From Pseudocercospora fijiensis CIRAD86 (taxonomy: Eukaryota > Ascomycota > Dothideomycetes > Mycosphaerellales > Mycosphaerellaceae): a stretch of 64,000 bases of DNA. Positions 1 through 11,700 of the stretch are shown one piece after another. The stretch is taken from positions 1,740,483-1,804,482 of the forward strand of contig NW_006921535.1 in NCBI RefSeq assembly GCF_000340215.1. Direction: 5' to 3'. The translations under genes were made by a program, and so were the position numbers. The notes beneath the pieces were generated by a model. The model made no database searches, was not told the origin of the DNA, and worked only from the letters and a program-made list of their open reading frames with translations. Position 1 is the first letter of the stretch, and the number at the start of each line of letters is the position of its first letter.

Positions 1-3000
1 TACCTCGTACGTCTACCTATTATAGTAGGGAAGACGCGCTCGTATTATAATTAGTCGAAGGCCCTTAATTCTTGTAAATATATATTACTTTATTATATAT
101 AAGAATAGCGCAGTTAGAGTTGCATATTATATTATATTAGAGGTAAGGTTTGATATAGTTATATAATTAGGTAGTTAAGTGTTTAATTTAGTATAAGCTA
201 GGTAGCTTATTAGACTTGCTAAGTTAGCGGCAATAGAGGTCGTAGAATATAGACAGGCTACGAGGGCGCGGCCTTTAGAAGGGAAGCGTATATTAGGGCT
301 AAAGAGGCTATATGTAATTAGTATGTAATTAGGCCGAGTAAAGCTAGGGTCTTAGTGCCTTAGGCAGGGCTTAGCGCTTAGCGTTAGGCTAACTAGCCTG
401 CCTTCCTCCTTCTCCTCCTAGTTCTCGATCGAATACTACTTATACCTACTACTACCCTATCTACCTACTAATATAACCCTTCTTACAACGCTATAGTAGG
501 GACTTCGGATTAGGCTATTAAGCTAGCGACGAGGTATTCGATAGTAGCGCTTCGTTTAGGTATAGTCGTACGGTTATACTATTCTATAAGACGGACGAGA
601 TTAAAGTTATTAATATAATAGAAGAAGATTAAATTAGGAAATAGAGGTAGAAGATATAGGAAAGTAGTAGATACGGGTATACCCGTACTAGCGTATAGTA
701 TATTATACGAGATGCTTTGCGACTTTAAATATAATAACAATATTACTAATTCTATATACTCTTACGTACGCTATATTCTTTAGTATACGGCGCGTTTTAT
801 CGTTTAAAAACGAGCGAAAACGAGTAGTACGTTATTACGTAGCGAGTCGTAGAAGGTCGAAGCCTGCTTACTAAGTAATAAAATCTCGGCTTTCTATATT
901 ACTTCAAGCTATATACTATAATACCTATCCTATTTTACGAGTCCTTTAGAGCCGTCGGTACGGGTTCGCTATTCGAGCTCTAACCCCGCGATTTTATTAG
1001 ATATAGAGGGTCTTAGTACTCTCGTACCGAACGAAGCTACAATTTCGAATAGGCACTCGTAAAAGAAGATATTAACTAAGTAATTACAATATTCTCGATA
1101 ACAAGAATATAACAATTGTAATACCCTAAGCTTAACCCTTACCCTAACCCTAACCCTAACCCTAAGAGATTAAATTATCTACGAGAATACCTCTTCCTTA
1201 ATAGTATTAAGGTCTACGAAATAGTCGCTATCGTTATCGTAGTCTAGCGACTCTATTTAACTTCCTATAGTACTATTAGAAGCTACTATTTAAGACAATA
1301 GTAAGGGCCGGAATAGCAATAAAAAAGTAATTATTACGGACAAGGCCTAAATACTAGACTAGACTATATCTAATTAATATACTCTCTTCGCCTTAACCTC
1401 TCGAATAGCCGTATTAACTCTTATCTCGAGTCTGTCGTTAATACTGCCGACGGTGCTTATAAATCTAGTAGGACTTAGTATATAGAGTCCCTCGCTATCG
1501 ACGCTACTAATAGAGGTACCTATAGACGATAATCTTTGTCTTATACTACGTCCTTTAGCTAGTATTCTTAGCGTCTTAAATATAGGTAATAGTACCTCCT
1601 TAAGTATAGCTCCTTATACTTACGAGCTATACTAAAGCCGTTTAGACTCGAAGTCTAGTCGACGACGCTTAGTAAGCTATATAGTATTGCTATTATTGCT
1701 AGTACTTAGCGTATTTAAGTCGATAACCTCTATACGCCGAGCTAGAGTTAACGGTAGATTTAGATCTAGAGATAGCTTAGTTAGAGCGCTCGGTATTAGT
1801 ATAGGTACTTTTACTTTATTATTAGACTGCTAAGAGAGTATCGATAGTGTATTATCTCGTATATTCTATGCCGGAGCGTTAAAGACCCTTAGTTCTTAAG
1901 ACTATAATATCCTCTCTCGCTATACCTTATCGAGCTAGAATATAGTATCGATTGCCTTATCTAGTAATTAATCCTATAGTATATCTATAATAACCGCTCT
2001 AGAAGCCGCTTTAATAGTACGCTTAGCTTCTATACGCTAATAGACTAGTCGATATAGAATAACGAAAGCGTTACTAATAGTCGGCTTATCTCGTAGCTAG
2101 TAAGCTATTATAACATTCTTTAGCTTAGTATTCTACTAACGGATCTTGCCGGAGACTCGCTTATAAGTAATCGCTATAGCTACTTTAACGAAAGTAAGCT
2201 TATACTTAGGCGAGATATAGCTATATCTACGTACTCGAGTATTAGCGGTATTAGCTTCTACTATAGAAGCGGCGATTAGGTCGTCTTATAATAGTTATTT
2301 AGCTAAAGATTAAGTATTAATCGGCGTAGAAATTAGCGTAGAAATAGGCTCCTTAATTAGTCTCTCGACTAGCGTAGAAGCGGCCTCTTCGACTAGCGTA
2401 GAAGTAACTAAATTACTTACTTTATAGTCTTAATTAGCTACTAGCTTATAGACGACTTTACTAGCAAGTAATTGCGTTAGACTATATAGCGCAAGTTAAC
2501 TATAATAGTCGCGGAACATAGCTAGTAGTATATAGAAGGAAGGACCTAAGCGAGGGTATAGATCGCTTTAAAAGAAGTTAAAATTAGGGTCGAGAAGAAA
2601 GGTAATTCTAGGTAGAGTATATATTAGGGTAATAGGAGCCGCTATAGTGCTAAGATGCTCTAAATAGGAGGTATTTGCTAACAAATCTAAGCTTCTAAGT
2701 ACCTTCTATACTCTTAGAAGCCCTAATATATACCTCTTTTAAGGTATAGACCTAATTCTAATTATATCGCTCTCTTCTAAGATATCTATAACTCCTCCTA
2801 TAACAGCTCTTAGAGTAATTGCATACTAGCTATTAGACCTATATAAAGCTTAGTAGCCGTCCGCTAACCTTTATATACCTCTTACTAAACTCTTTGCTTT
2901 TATATATATAGGTAGGGGTTATATAGCGACTAGTATATAATAGGTACTATACTAGCGGAGAGGAATTTAATAGAAGCCGAGGGCAGGGTTTAAGCTACTA

Positions 3001-3090
3001 CGCTAAGCGCTCTATATACTCCTTTACTTAACTATTAACGGCCTAGTATAGGGTCTAATTAGCGTATTTTCGATTATATAAGCGTATACA
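1..3090. repeat. RIP-like TA-rich degraded repeat island
   Basis: About 3 kb with no open frame of useful length in any frame and an excess of TA, TAG and CTA words, quite unlike the mixed-composition DNA that begins near 3,165. This is the look of a repeat mutated by RIP (C-to-T changes mainly at CA in ascomycetes). I cannot name the original element because no coding motif survived my reading. The right edge is approximate and falls at or just before the small inverted repeat near 3,091-3,162. The left edge lies outside the window. Confidence 0.75.
1132..1165 (+). repeat. interstitial telomere-type tract (CCCTAA)n
   Basis: A run of about four to five units of CCCTAA, slightly imperfect at its left end (TTAACCCTTA precedes the perfect units), inside the RIP-like island. 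CCCTAA/TTAGGG is the telomere repeat of most filamentous ascomycetes. The C-rich strand reads left to right, the orientation expected at a left chromosome end. With 1.1 kb of repeat DNA to its left it is not terminal in this window. Confidence 0.8.
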
Positions 3091-3162
3091 GGTAACAGGT
3101 TGAGACTAAGGTGTTACCCGTGCTTTTATTCACTTAATCCTTTACGCACGGGTAACAGGTTG
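3091..3162. repeat. short direct and inverted repeats at island edge
   Basis: GGTAACAGGTTG occurs at 3091-3102 and again at 3151-3162. GTTACCCGTGC (3113-3123) is the exact reverse complement of GCACGGGTAAC (3145-3155), giving an 11-bp stem with a 21-nt loop. The cluster sits where TA-rich island DNA changes to normal DNA, so it may be a decayed transposon end. That role is inference. Confidence 0.5.
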
Positions 3163-4821
3163 GAGTTTATTCACATGCTAGTGCACTAGCGCGAGCCACT
3201 TCCGCGTGCACGGAGCGCAACTGCCAATTCAAACCTACTGCGCAAGGTGCCTAGTTGAAAGGAAGCTGGAAAGATGACATGCAGACATAACGAGGCGGTC
3301 GATGGCCTATTCTAAACCCCCTGTTATGCAGGTACGATTCAATTCGCGCGAGCAAGTCAGACTCTTCTCGAAAGAGCCGGTATGAGCTGGGATACCTGAA
3401 CACGATGCGCAGCTCCGCGAGAGGTAGTTGAGTCGAGCAGCACCGCGATCAAAAGTGAACCAGAAGTGGAGCGGGACAACATCACTCATTGCGCCCGAGC
3501 CATCTCTCGATGCTGCGCGCTCGCCCAGTGCTACACGGCACATCGAGCACTTCAAAATCTTCAACAACTCTATAAGACTGCGCTATATTGTGCACTTATT
3601 TCCTGCAGCTGCGGTTGAGCGCACGACTGAACATGCTACTGTAAGAGTTTCAATAGTGCCAGGCACGAAGCGCCAAGAGATCACGAATACATATATAGCA
3701 CTTGTTCGGAGCGTTTCATATGCAGCGCGGAAGCACATATGCACAACCGCTGCCCTTATGCAATGCAAGGAGATGGAGACAAACGTTATTCGGACATTAC
3801 AAGACGTGGAAGGATTGTATTTGGACTTTTTGTCACGTGCTACATTTACAGCTCTGCTCTCTATTATTAATATGCACAATGGATTTGAAAACGTGTATCA
3901 AACAATGAGAAAATCCAAGGAGGAATGATTCCGAGGCAAGTCATGGATTTGAGATCACGCAGCGCATATCAGCTTGCCGCAGAATAATAATCCGTAGAGA
4001 TGTGCGGCGAGAGCACACAGGATCTATGAATTGAGACAGGAGTATGCAAAGATTGTATATGGCATATCTCGAGAGCTCGAGGACGGCACTAACAGCTTCC
4101 GTTGACTTGACTTCTGCCAGGCCGAGACTAACGTTCTCTGAGTCGCTGACACTGGCTAACGATTCAGTAATCCAGAGAAGGCCTGCGGACACCGCAGCTA
4201 TCATCATCCGCCACGTGTAAATAGAGCGGCTGGAGTTGCTCGTGAAGCAGAAGTGAATTACTGCTTCACCTCACAACCGGATCAGCCTTGCTAGAGTAGT
4301 GTGACTTTGCCCCTCGTGCTAGTTTCGTCCGTCTCACGAGCCGCACATCTAAAGAGCTACAGTCATCCAGGTGAAGTACTGCAGTACCTCACTTGCGTCT
4401 CCTGCTCTGCTACCACGTTGCACCCACGCTTTCGAAGCGGAAGCCAGTGCCTAGAGGCGGCCACGAGTTTCATTGAGAGGCATGTGTTCGCACGCGTTCC
4501 TGTCTCCGAGGAGCTGGAAAGTTCTGCATGAATAGAATATTTGACGTTGAGACTGAATCGATTCTCGTATGTCGCCAAAAGTGGATCACAGAAGGCCAGC
4601 GCTCCGCTTTCAGATATAGGGTATCCTTGGTATGAAACACGCCGTGGTGAACCAGCCTCAGCCGCTTCTCTACTATTCCAGAACGCCTGACTTCTCCGGG
4701 CCCTTGCTCATCCTGATGCTGTGCGAGACCCAATACCACAAAATGCCCAAAATCCAGCAGCCATGTACAAACTACAAAGGTCATCTCTCAACTTCGCCTA
4801 TGAAGCAAAAGCACCCTGTCA
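3163..4821. other. intergenic, no supported gene
   Basis: Normal base composition. The longest frame is 3428-3928 (+, 166 codons); it has no motif I recognise, is overlapped by comparable frames on the other strand, and I do not call it. Frames at 4301-4531 (+) and 4470-4784 (-) are likewise unsupported. The end nearest 4,822 is the 3' flank of the MAD2 gene. Confidence 0.4.
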
Positions 4822-5611
4822 TCAATCCGCCAGCCTAAAGTCATAAGTCAGCACCGTCTCACATCGCCCATGCTCTCTCTCTCTCGTATCGAAACACTCA
4901 CCTATAACTAACCACCGTATCAACGCGATGCGAATTCGTCGAAAAACTCCTCAACATCACCTTCTCAGCATTCTTCACCTCCTTCGCATCACTATCCCCC
5001 CACTCCAGCGGCACCTCACTATCCGCATCCGCATACACCAAAACATTAAACGTACAATTCCCATCCAACATCGGCAGAAAACTCACACTCGCCGTAATCT
5101 GTCTGAAAAGCGCCTGAATCTCCGCCTGAATCTCCGTCTCACCCTTCTCCTTCTCTTCCGTCTTGGGCTCCGAATTCTCCTTATCGCCACTTCCCTCCCC
5201 TTTCCTCGCCTTCTTCTTGTTGCTATTATTGCTGTCTCCCATCACATCCACACCAAACTGCCACCTCTCAACATGTTCCCCCGTGTCTTTGGAAGTGACC
5301 ACAACGACGAGTTTCGAAATCTTGCTTTTTTGCATCCATTTGCTGAGTTGCGACATGATTTTCTTGATGTACGCTTTGACTTCATCGTCCAAGGTCACCA
5401 TCATGTTCAATCCATATTTTTTCACCGGTGCGAAGTCTTCGGGTGGGTAGACGCCGCGTTGGAAGAGGATTGTGTTGATGCTGTATTCGAAGAATTCGGT
5501 TACGAGTTTGGAGGAGCCGCGGAGGGCGAGTTTGTGGGTGTCGATTTCTTTGGAGGACTTGGAGGACGATTTTTTGGTGGCTGATGGGTCTTTGCTGCGC
5601 GAGGAAGACAT
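4822..5611 (-). CDS. MAD2: spindle assembly checkpoint protein Mad2 (HORMA domain)
   Basis: Mad2 binds Cdc20 at unattached kinetochores and delays anaphase. Exons 5611-4902 and 4834-4822 give 240 residues. The 67-nt intron (GTGAGT donor, GCTGAC branch, TTTAG acceptor) turns an apparent stop into the expected C-terminus VVSYRLAD, the tail that moves in the Mad2 safety belt. Family-typical blocks are visible: ILFQRGVYPPEDF (48-60), KYGL, SKLVVVVTSKDTGE, ERWQF (115-119), RQITASVSFLP (170-180), VPLEWGDSD and LRSFSTNSHRVDT. The upstream in-frame ATG at 5770 adds about 53 unrelated residues, so I start at 5611. An unusual Lys/Glu/Ser-rich insert (about 125-158) lengthens the loop after the WQF strand compared with the roughly 205-residue human protein. 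The gene is divergent from GUF1. Confidence 0.95.
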
Positions 5612-5778
5612 CTTGGGTGGTTTGTGGTGTGTGGTGTTGCAGTGCTCGTCGGCGGTCGAATGAGATGTAGCGATGTTTATATAGATGGTTGGCGTAGTAA
5701 CGAGGTATAGCGCCAAGACTTTTAGAGATGCATCGCAGCAGCAGATGTTCAGAAGAGTAATGAACAGCACTCACACCC
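5612..5778. promoter_or_regulatory. shared divergent promoter MAD2/GUF1
   Basis: Only 167 bp separate the MAD2 and GUF1 start codons, so both 5' UTRs and promoters must share this stretch. No TATA element or known factor site is convincing. That it works in both directions is inference from the gene layout. Confidence 0.6.
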
Positions 5779-7761
5779 ATGCGACGATGTTTCCTGGCGA
5801 CTAGGAGTACCAATGGCTTCTGCCGCTCCTGGTGGCAGTCAAGCATCATCGCTGCTGATGCCTTCAATGGCTTTCAGCGACAACGACTGAGCACTACTGC
5901 TCGCCTCTTCGCCGCTCCGACGCCCTCTGCCATCGAGGAGCGCATCTCAAAGATACCCATCGAACGTTTCCGCAATTTCTGCATTGTCGCACATGTTGAT
6001 CATGGCAAGAGCACGCTCAGTGACCGCCTGCTGGAGTTGACGGGCACCATCCAACCGGGAGGGAACAAGCAGATCTTGGACAAGCTCGATGTGGAGAGAG
6101 AAAGAGGCATTACCGTCAAGGCGCAGACGTGTTCGATGCTGTACAACCACAATGGAGAAGACTACCTGCTGCATCTTGTTGATACGCCTGGACACGTGGA
6201 CTTCAGAGCCGAAGTGAGCAGAAGTTATGCCAGTTGTGGAGGTGCTCTACTTCTCGTTGATGCTTCACAAGGAGTACAGGCACAGACGGTGTCCAACTTC
6301 TATTTGGCATTCGCACAAGACCTGTCACTAATCCCCGTCCTGAATAAGGTAGATCTGCCTTCCGCCGATACTGAAAGAACGATTACTCAGCTCAAGGACA
6401 CTTTTGAGCTCGATGCCTCCAACGCTGTTATGGTGTCTGCAAAGACTGGTCTCAATGTCGAAAAGCTGCTTCCAACAATTGTGCGCGACATTCCTGCGCC
6501 GGTTGGAGATGAAAATGGGCCATTGAAGCTTCTGCTTGTGGATAGCTGGTATGACAACTATCGTGGTGTCATTCTGCTGGTGCGCATCTTTGAGGGCAAG
6601 GTCAAAGCAGGTGATCGACTTTGTTCCTTCGCGACGGAACTGGAATACATTGTCGGCGAGGTTGGTATCATGTATCCACTCGAGACTCCTCAGAAAGTGC
6701 TTCGCGCGGGTCAAGTTGGATACATCTACATGAATCCAGGCATGAAGAGACAGAAGGAAGCAAAGATCGGAGATACATATACTACAGTTGCGAGCAGAAA
6801 ATTGGTCGAGCCTCTACCCGGATTCGAAGAGCCAAAGCCAATGGTCTTCGTCGCAGCTTTTCCAACGGATCAGAGCGATTACGCTCACCTGGAGGACAGC
6901 ATCAACCAAGTCACGCTCAACGACCGATCTGTGACGGTCACAAAAGAGAGTTCAGAAGCACTCGGCGCAGGCTGGCGTCTCGGCTTTCTGGGCACACTTC
7001 ACTGCTCGGTCTTCGAAGATCGTCTGCGCCAAGAGCACGGCGCCAATATCATCATCACGCCGCCCTCCGTGCCTTTCAAGGTCGTTCGCAGAGACGGTCG
7101 CGAAGAGGTGATCTCGAATCCCAACCATTTCCCAGAAGGCCCAGAAGTGTACCAGAATGTAGCATCGCTCGAGGAGCCTTACGTTGAGGCCACCATTACC
7201 TTGCCAGAGGAGTATCTCGGCAAAGTGATCGAGCTTTGCGAAGGCAATCGTGGGGTCCAGCAAAACCTGTCGTTCTTCACTGCAACGCAAGTCATTCTCA
7301 AATACCTCCTTCCTCTCGAGCGGCTTGTCGATGATTTCTTCGGCAAACTCAAATCGACGACCAAAGGCTATGCATCTCTTGACTATGAAGACGCTGGCTA
7401 CCGAAAAGCCAATATCCTCAAGCTGCAATTGCACGTCAACAAAGTCCCCGTTGACGCCGTTGCTCGCATAGTGCACTACAGCGAGGCAGAACGCATCGGG
7501 AAAGCATGGGTCACAAAGTTCAAAGAGCATGTTGATCGACAGATGTTCGAGGTCGTCATTCAGGCCGTCGCTGGAAAGAAAGTCGTGGCGAGAGAAACTT
7601 TGAAGCCATTCAGGAAAGATGTCCTGCAAAAGCTACATGCGGCCGATGTGTCCAGAAGAAGAAAGCTGTTGGAAAAGCAGAAAGAGGGGAGGAAGAAGCT
7701 CAGGGCTGTGGGCAATGTGGCGATCGACAATAAGGCCTTTCAAGCATTCCTGGCTAAGTGA
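5779..7761 (+). CDS. GUF1: mitochondrial translation GTPase Guf1 (LepA/EF4 family)
   Basis: Uninterrupted 660-codon gene. Guf1/LepA is a ribosome-binding GTPase thought to back-translocate or rescue mitochondrial ribosomes under stress. GTPase motifs are complete: G1 AHVDHGKST (71-79), the DVERERGIT switch (104-112), DTPGH (135-139) and NKVD (189-192), followed by LepA-type domain II, EF-G-like domains and the Lys/Arg-rich LepA C-terminal domain. The first 45 or so residues are rich in Arg, Ser and Ala and poor in acid, as in a mitochondrial import signal. Length matches fungal Guf1. The start gives the targeting peptide directly and lies 167 bp from the MAD2 start codon. Confidence 0.96.
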   Translation: MRRCFLATRSTNGFCRSWWQSSIIAADAFNGFQRQRLSTTARLFAAPTPSAIEERISKIPIERFRNFCIVAHVDHGKSTLSDRLLELTGTIQPGGNKQILDKLDVERERGITVKAQTCSMLYNHNGEDYLLHLVDTPGHVDFRAEVSRSYASCGGALLLVDASQGVQAQTVSNFYLAFAQDLSLIPVLNKVDLPSADTERTITQLKDTFELDASNAVMVSAKTGLNVEKLLPTIVRDIPAPVGDENGPLKLLLVDSWYDNYRGVILLVRIFEGKVKAGDRLCSFATELEYIVGEVGIMYPLETPQKVLRAGQVGYIYMNPGMKRQKEAKIGDTYTTVASRKLVEPLPGFEEPKPMVFVAAFPTDQSDYAHLEDSINQVTLNDRSVTVTKESSEALGAGWRLGFLGTLHCSVFEDRLRQEHGANIIITPPSVPFKVVRRDGREEVISNPNHFPEGPEVYQNVASLEEPYVEATITLPEEYLGKVIELCEGNRGVQQNLSFFTATQVILKYLLPLERLVDDFFGKLKSTTKGYASLDYEDAGYRKANILKLQLHVNKVPVDAVARIVHYSEAERIGKAWVTKFKEHVDRQMFEVVIQAVAGKKVVARETLKPFRKDVLQKLHAADVSRRRKLLEKQKEGRKKLRAVGNVAIDNKAFQAFLAK

Positions 7762-8763
7762 ATCTGTATAGATAGATGGAGAGATACCCAGATCATGCTC
7801 AATGAATCCCCCCCCCCAACCCAAAATCAGCGACTTAATCTTCTTACATTGCGTGGATATCGTACCACTACCATACTGAAGCGCAAGACAAGGATCGCGT
7901 CTATTCTACCCAGTATGATTCCTCTCCATGAAGAAAGCAAAGCGTCTGCACAGTCCAAGTACCAAAACTTCATGCCAGGGAGCAAGACAATCGCCTTCAG
8001 TTCAAAGGTGCTCGATTATGGTCCCGATGACCATCGCCACAAGGCAGAAAAATCTTCCGACAGAGCTTCTAGGATCGAGTTTCATCATGTTGTCGTTGAG
8101 ATCGAAGCATCTTGAGCAAGATTCTGGTGATATGTGCCAAACGCATTAATTTTACGTTCAAAGTCGTGATTTCGTAGTCATGCTATGATGGACAGCTAAA
8201 CACCCCTCTCAACCCATTTCCCACCAATGCAAGCCGAGCGAGTCCTGGTCCTCGAAGACCGTCGAGTTATGCTGTGCAGACAAACCACCAACTCCTCGCT
8301 TGCTAATCCCATATCAAAAAACAAACAAACATTACTTTAGTAGTGAACGCTGACGGTTCAAATCGTCCGGCGATGGATCTCTCTCACTTTTCTTCGTCCC
8401 TTTTGTGTATACCATTTCGTTTCATGCGATGCGGTGCCATCTCACCACACAGTAAACACTGCTCGCTTCGAGCTCTAGGTGTCCTTTTGGTTTTACAGCG
8501 TCCTTGCCGCGACACAAATCCTGTGTGCCCTCTCAATACGGCCTCCGTGCGCCTTTAGTTGTCGACCTTCCACGCCTCTGCACATCTTCATCCAGAACGA
8601 TTGCTGTTGCTGGCGACGTTCCGGCAAGTGTGTTGTAATCTCTGCTTCGGCGATGAATTCGTCGAGCAAATGAGTTCATCATAGCACCAAGATCAACAGG
8701 AACTTGAGAAGGCTGCATCTTCTGTGCAAAGCCTGCCATCAAAGAGCCGAGGTGACCGTCGTA
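7762..8763. other. intergenic between convergent GUF1 and FHL1-like genes
   Basis: Holds the 3' flanks of two convergent genes. A run of ten C lies at 7808-7817 just after GUF1. Short frames on both strands (for example 7795-8115 + and 8343-8558 +) show no motif. I see no gene. Confidence 0.5.
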
Positions 8764-11700
8764 CTACTCAGGTGATTTTTGCTCTCCAGCGGTTTCTGTT
8801 CCCGACTTTACACGCTTCGTTTCCATATCCTCGGCCTCATCTTCCCGAGGGCGCTTCACTCCTGCAGAAGACGGCCGTGTTTCGGTCAGGGGCGGCCATG
8901 TATCTTGACAAGCGGTCTTTGAAAGCTGCTTCTCCTGCTCTGCGATCGGCTGCGAGATTGGCAACCCTTCCACCCTGCTGTCGGTAGCAGCGTGGCTCTT
9001 TGTCGTCTCGTCCGTGTTGCTCTCTGGCATGGCATTTGAAGCCGTTGACGCTGGGGGTGGATTGGTCGTCGCCGGCAAAGCAGATGAAGCTTCAGAATTC
9101 TGCGGTGTCGGAAGGCCGTGTGTGTATTGTGGCGGCGGCGGGCCTGCAGCTGAGCTCTGAGTCGTAGCGCTTGCAGTGATGCTCTTCTGATTAGGCGCCA
9201 CGCTGGCCGAGGCCTGCATATAAGGCGGGTGAGGAGGATATTGAGACGGCGGCTGCGGAGGTGCTTGTGGATGTAGCGGAGCAGGTGCGGCACTGGGGCC
9301 GTTTGCTGCCACATTCTGCGGACCGTCCTGTCTCACACTTGGTTGGCCGTTCTGTGCTACTGGCATTTGCGGCACTGCCTGTGGCGATGCGATGTTGTTG
9401 TTCGCTGGTTGAACTGGCGCCGGAGTCTGAGTCCCTGGCGCGGCGGCCGGTGCAGGCGCTGGCGTTGAAGAATCTGCAGGCTGCGGGGTCTGAACAGTCG
9501 GCGACGCCCACTCCTTCTTATGTGCTTCGAAAATGGTCAGAAGAGTCTTGCATGGCTCTGAATTGCCATCAAATTTGGCCTCAGCTGCAGAGGCCGCTGT
9601 ACCGCCTGCTTTGAGAAAGTTCTCAACCTCCGCTAATTGCTCGCCAAAAGCCTTGGTCATAACTTCCTTCTGCTCAGCAATGAACTGGCTCAGATACTGC
9701 AACTTGAACCGCACAAGATCATTAACGAGACTATCGTACTGTGCTGCCTGCTGGGATTGCGGTCGTGGAGGGCCACTAGCATGAGGTCCTTGCTGTTGAT
9801 AGTGGCCGTTTGAATTCTGGCGCATTGGACCTTGCTGTGGCGGTGGATACGAACCATTCGCAGTGTATGGGCTTGCGTAATTACCTGAACCAGGCTGTCC
9901 ATTTGGATTGTACGCCATTTGCCCATTCGTAGGCTGTTGGCCATATTGTCCATACTGGTAGGGCATCTGCGGTCGCGGAGGCGGCGTTGGTTTTCGCTTT
10001 TTGTCGCTGAGGGGATAGTTGTGGTCTATCGTCCAGTACTTGCCCTTGCCACTTTTTCCGGCTTCCACGAAGCGGTCGGATTGCAGCAGGTTATGTCGAA
10101 CACTGCTCTGCCAACCAACAGAATTGACCTTGTACTTGAAAAAAGGCCACCGCTTCTGTATCTTGTCGTAAATAGTCTGCAGATCGGCTTGTCCTCCCTC
10201 AATGTTCATGAGTATTTCATCAATAATGTAGATGTAGGTCATCGTGGGCTTCTTCAGTTGCTCTTCCGTGAATTCATGTTCAGGTTTGATTGGAGATGGT
10301 GAGCGAGCCCGACGAGGCAGCGTTGGCGGCATTGGACGCTGAGCCGGCACTTCATTGGGGCTTACACTACCCTGTATTGGCGCCTGCGCGACCCCAACAG
10401 GCTGGGTTGGTACTGGCACCGTCGGATGAGGCGCTCCTGAGGCTTCAATGTTCGGTACTGGCGCATCGGGCAGCGGCTCACCTTTGGCCTGCGCCTTCGC
10501 AGCAGCATCTTTGGCTCGCTGCTCATTACGAACCATCTCAAGCACTGTTTGAAGATCGGGAGGCTGTTGTCCCATGCGGTCATATTCCTTCAACTTGCGC
10601 TTGACAGCAGCATCGTCACGCTTCGAGAGCAGACCATTCTTTGGTGGCCGGCCCGGACCTTTCCGCTTCTCTGGAAGTTGACCGGGTGCCGCATTCGCGA
10701 AGGCAGAAGTGGGATCAAGTTTAGGCTCTGGCTTCGGCGGCTTCGTTGCTTGCTCACCAGACGTATCTGCTGAACCCACGGTGGGTGCGGCTGGGTCTTG
10801 TGAAGCTTCCGTCCTCGCTTGCGGTTCGCCTGCAGGTTGACTCTGCTCTCCAGCTTTCGCATCCTCAGGTTTCGCATCATCTTGTGCCTTCGCCTTCGTA
10901 GTGGTTTTGCCCGAAGACTTGTCTTTACCTTTGCCCTTGTCTTTGCCCTTGCCCTTGCCCTTGCCCTTGCCCTTGCCCGAGCCACTACCTGCGGCTTCCT
11001 CTGCAGGCGGTCGAGCCTTTTTACCGAGACTAAGCTTGATTTTGCCAAGAGGTTTCTTCGGCTCCTTGCTCTTTTTCGCCTTCTTCTTCTGTGAGCGCCA
11101 GCAAGGGCAACATCGTCTTCCTCGTCACTCGGGACGGATTCGACAGTATCGGATATCCGTCGAGCAGCGGGGCTTGTCTCGACATCGCTATCAACTTCCA
11201 CGCTCTCCATGACCTCATCGTCGTCATCATCAAACTGTCCCATTTCCTGCTGTTGAAGTTGCGCGACCACGTTGGACGGCAGGCAGAAGAAGAAGCCGAT
11301 TTCACCAATGAAGATTTCAGCGCCATGATTGAGAATAATGTCTCGCGCACCTTTCTGGTAATGTTTCTCCTCGATCCAGATGCCATTCTGACCATGGACG
11401 TCAGCGACCCATCTGCCGAGCTCAGAATTGTATTTCAGCAAGAGGTGCTCTTTGGAGATGGAGCCAATGGCATCGGGGTTCTGAGGATGCACAGACAGCT
11501 GTGCCCATTCCGAGGGATCTGCGTCGGGATACTCTCGGCCAGTGTAGCCTTCCGTGTAGAGGGCATCGCCTTCAGCTAAGTCGTGGAGACTTTGCGGTGC
11601 AATCGAATGGTTGGATGACGAATTGAGCTTCTTCTTTCGATATTGATACTGGGCCATGATCATATCTTGATCGTCCTCGCCGACAAATGAGACTACTCCG

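Noticed and set aside
3428..3928. 166-codon open frame
   Set aside because: No domain, no codon or composition signal I can trust, overlapped by frames of similar size on the opposite strand, and next to a degraded island.
10590..11080. Arg-rich C-terminal continuation of the FHA frame as a genuine protein end
   Set aside because: The other frame gives a family-typical linker, AT-hook and forkhead domain; the Arg-rich reading is the shifted translation of the same Lys-Gly repeat.
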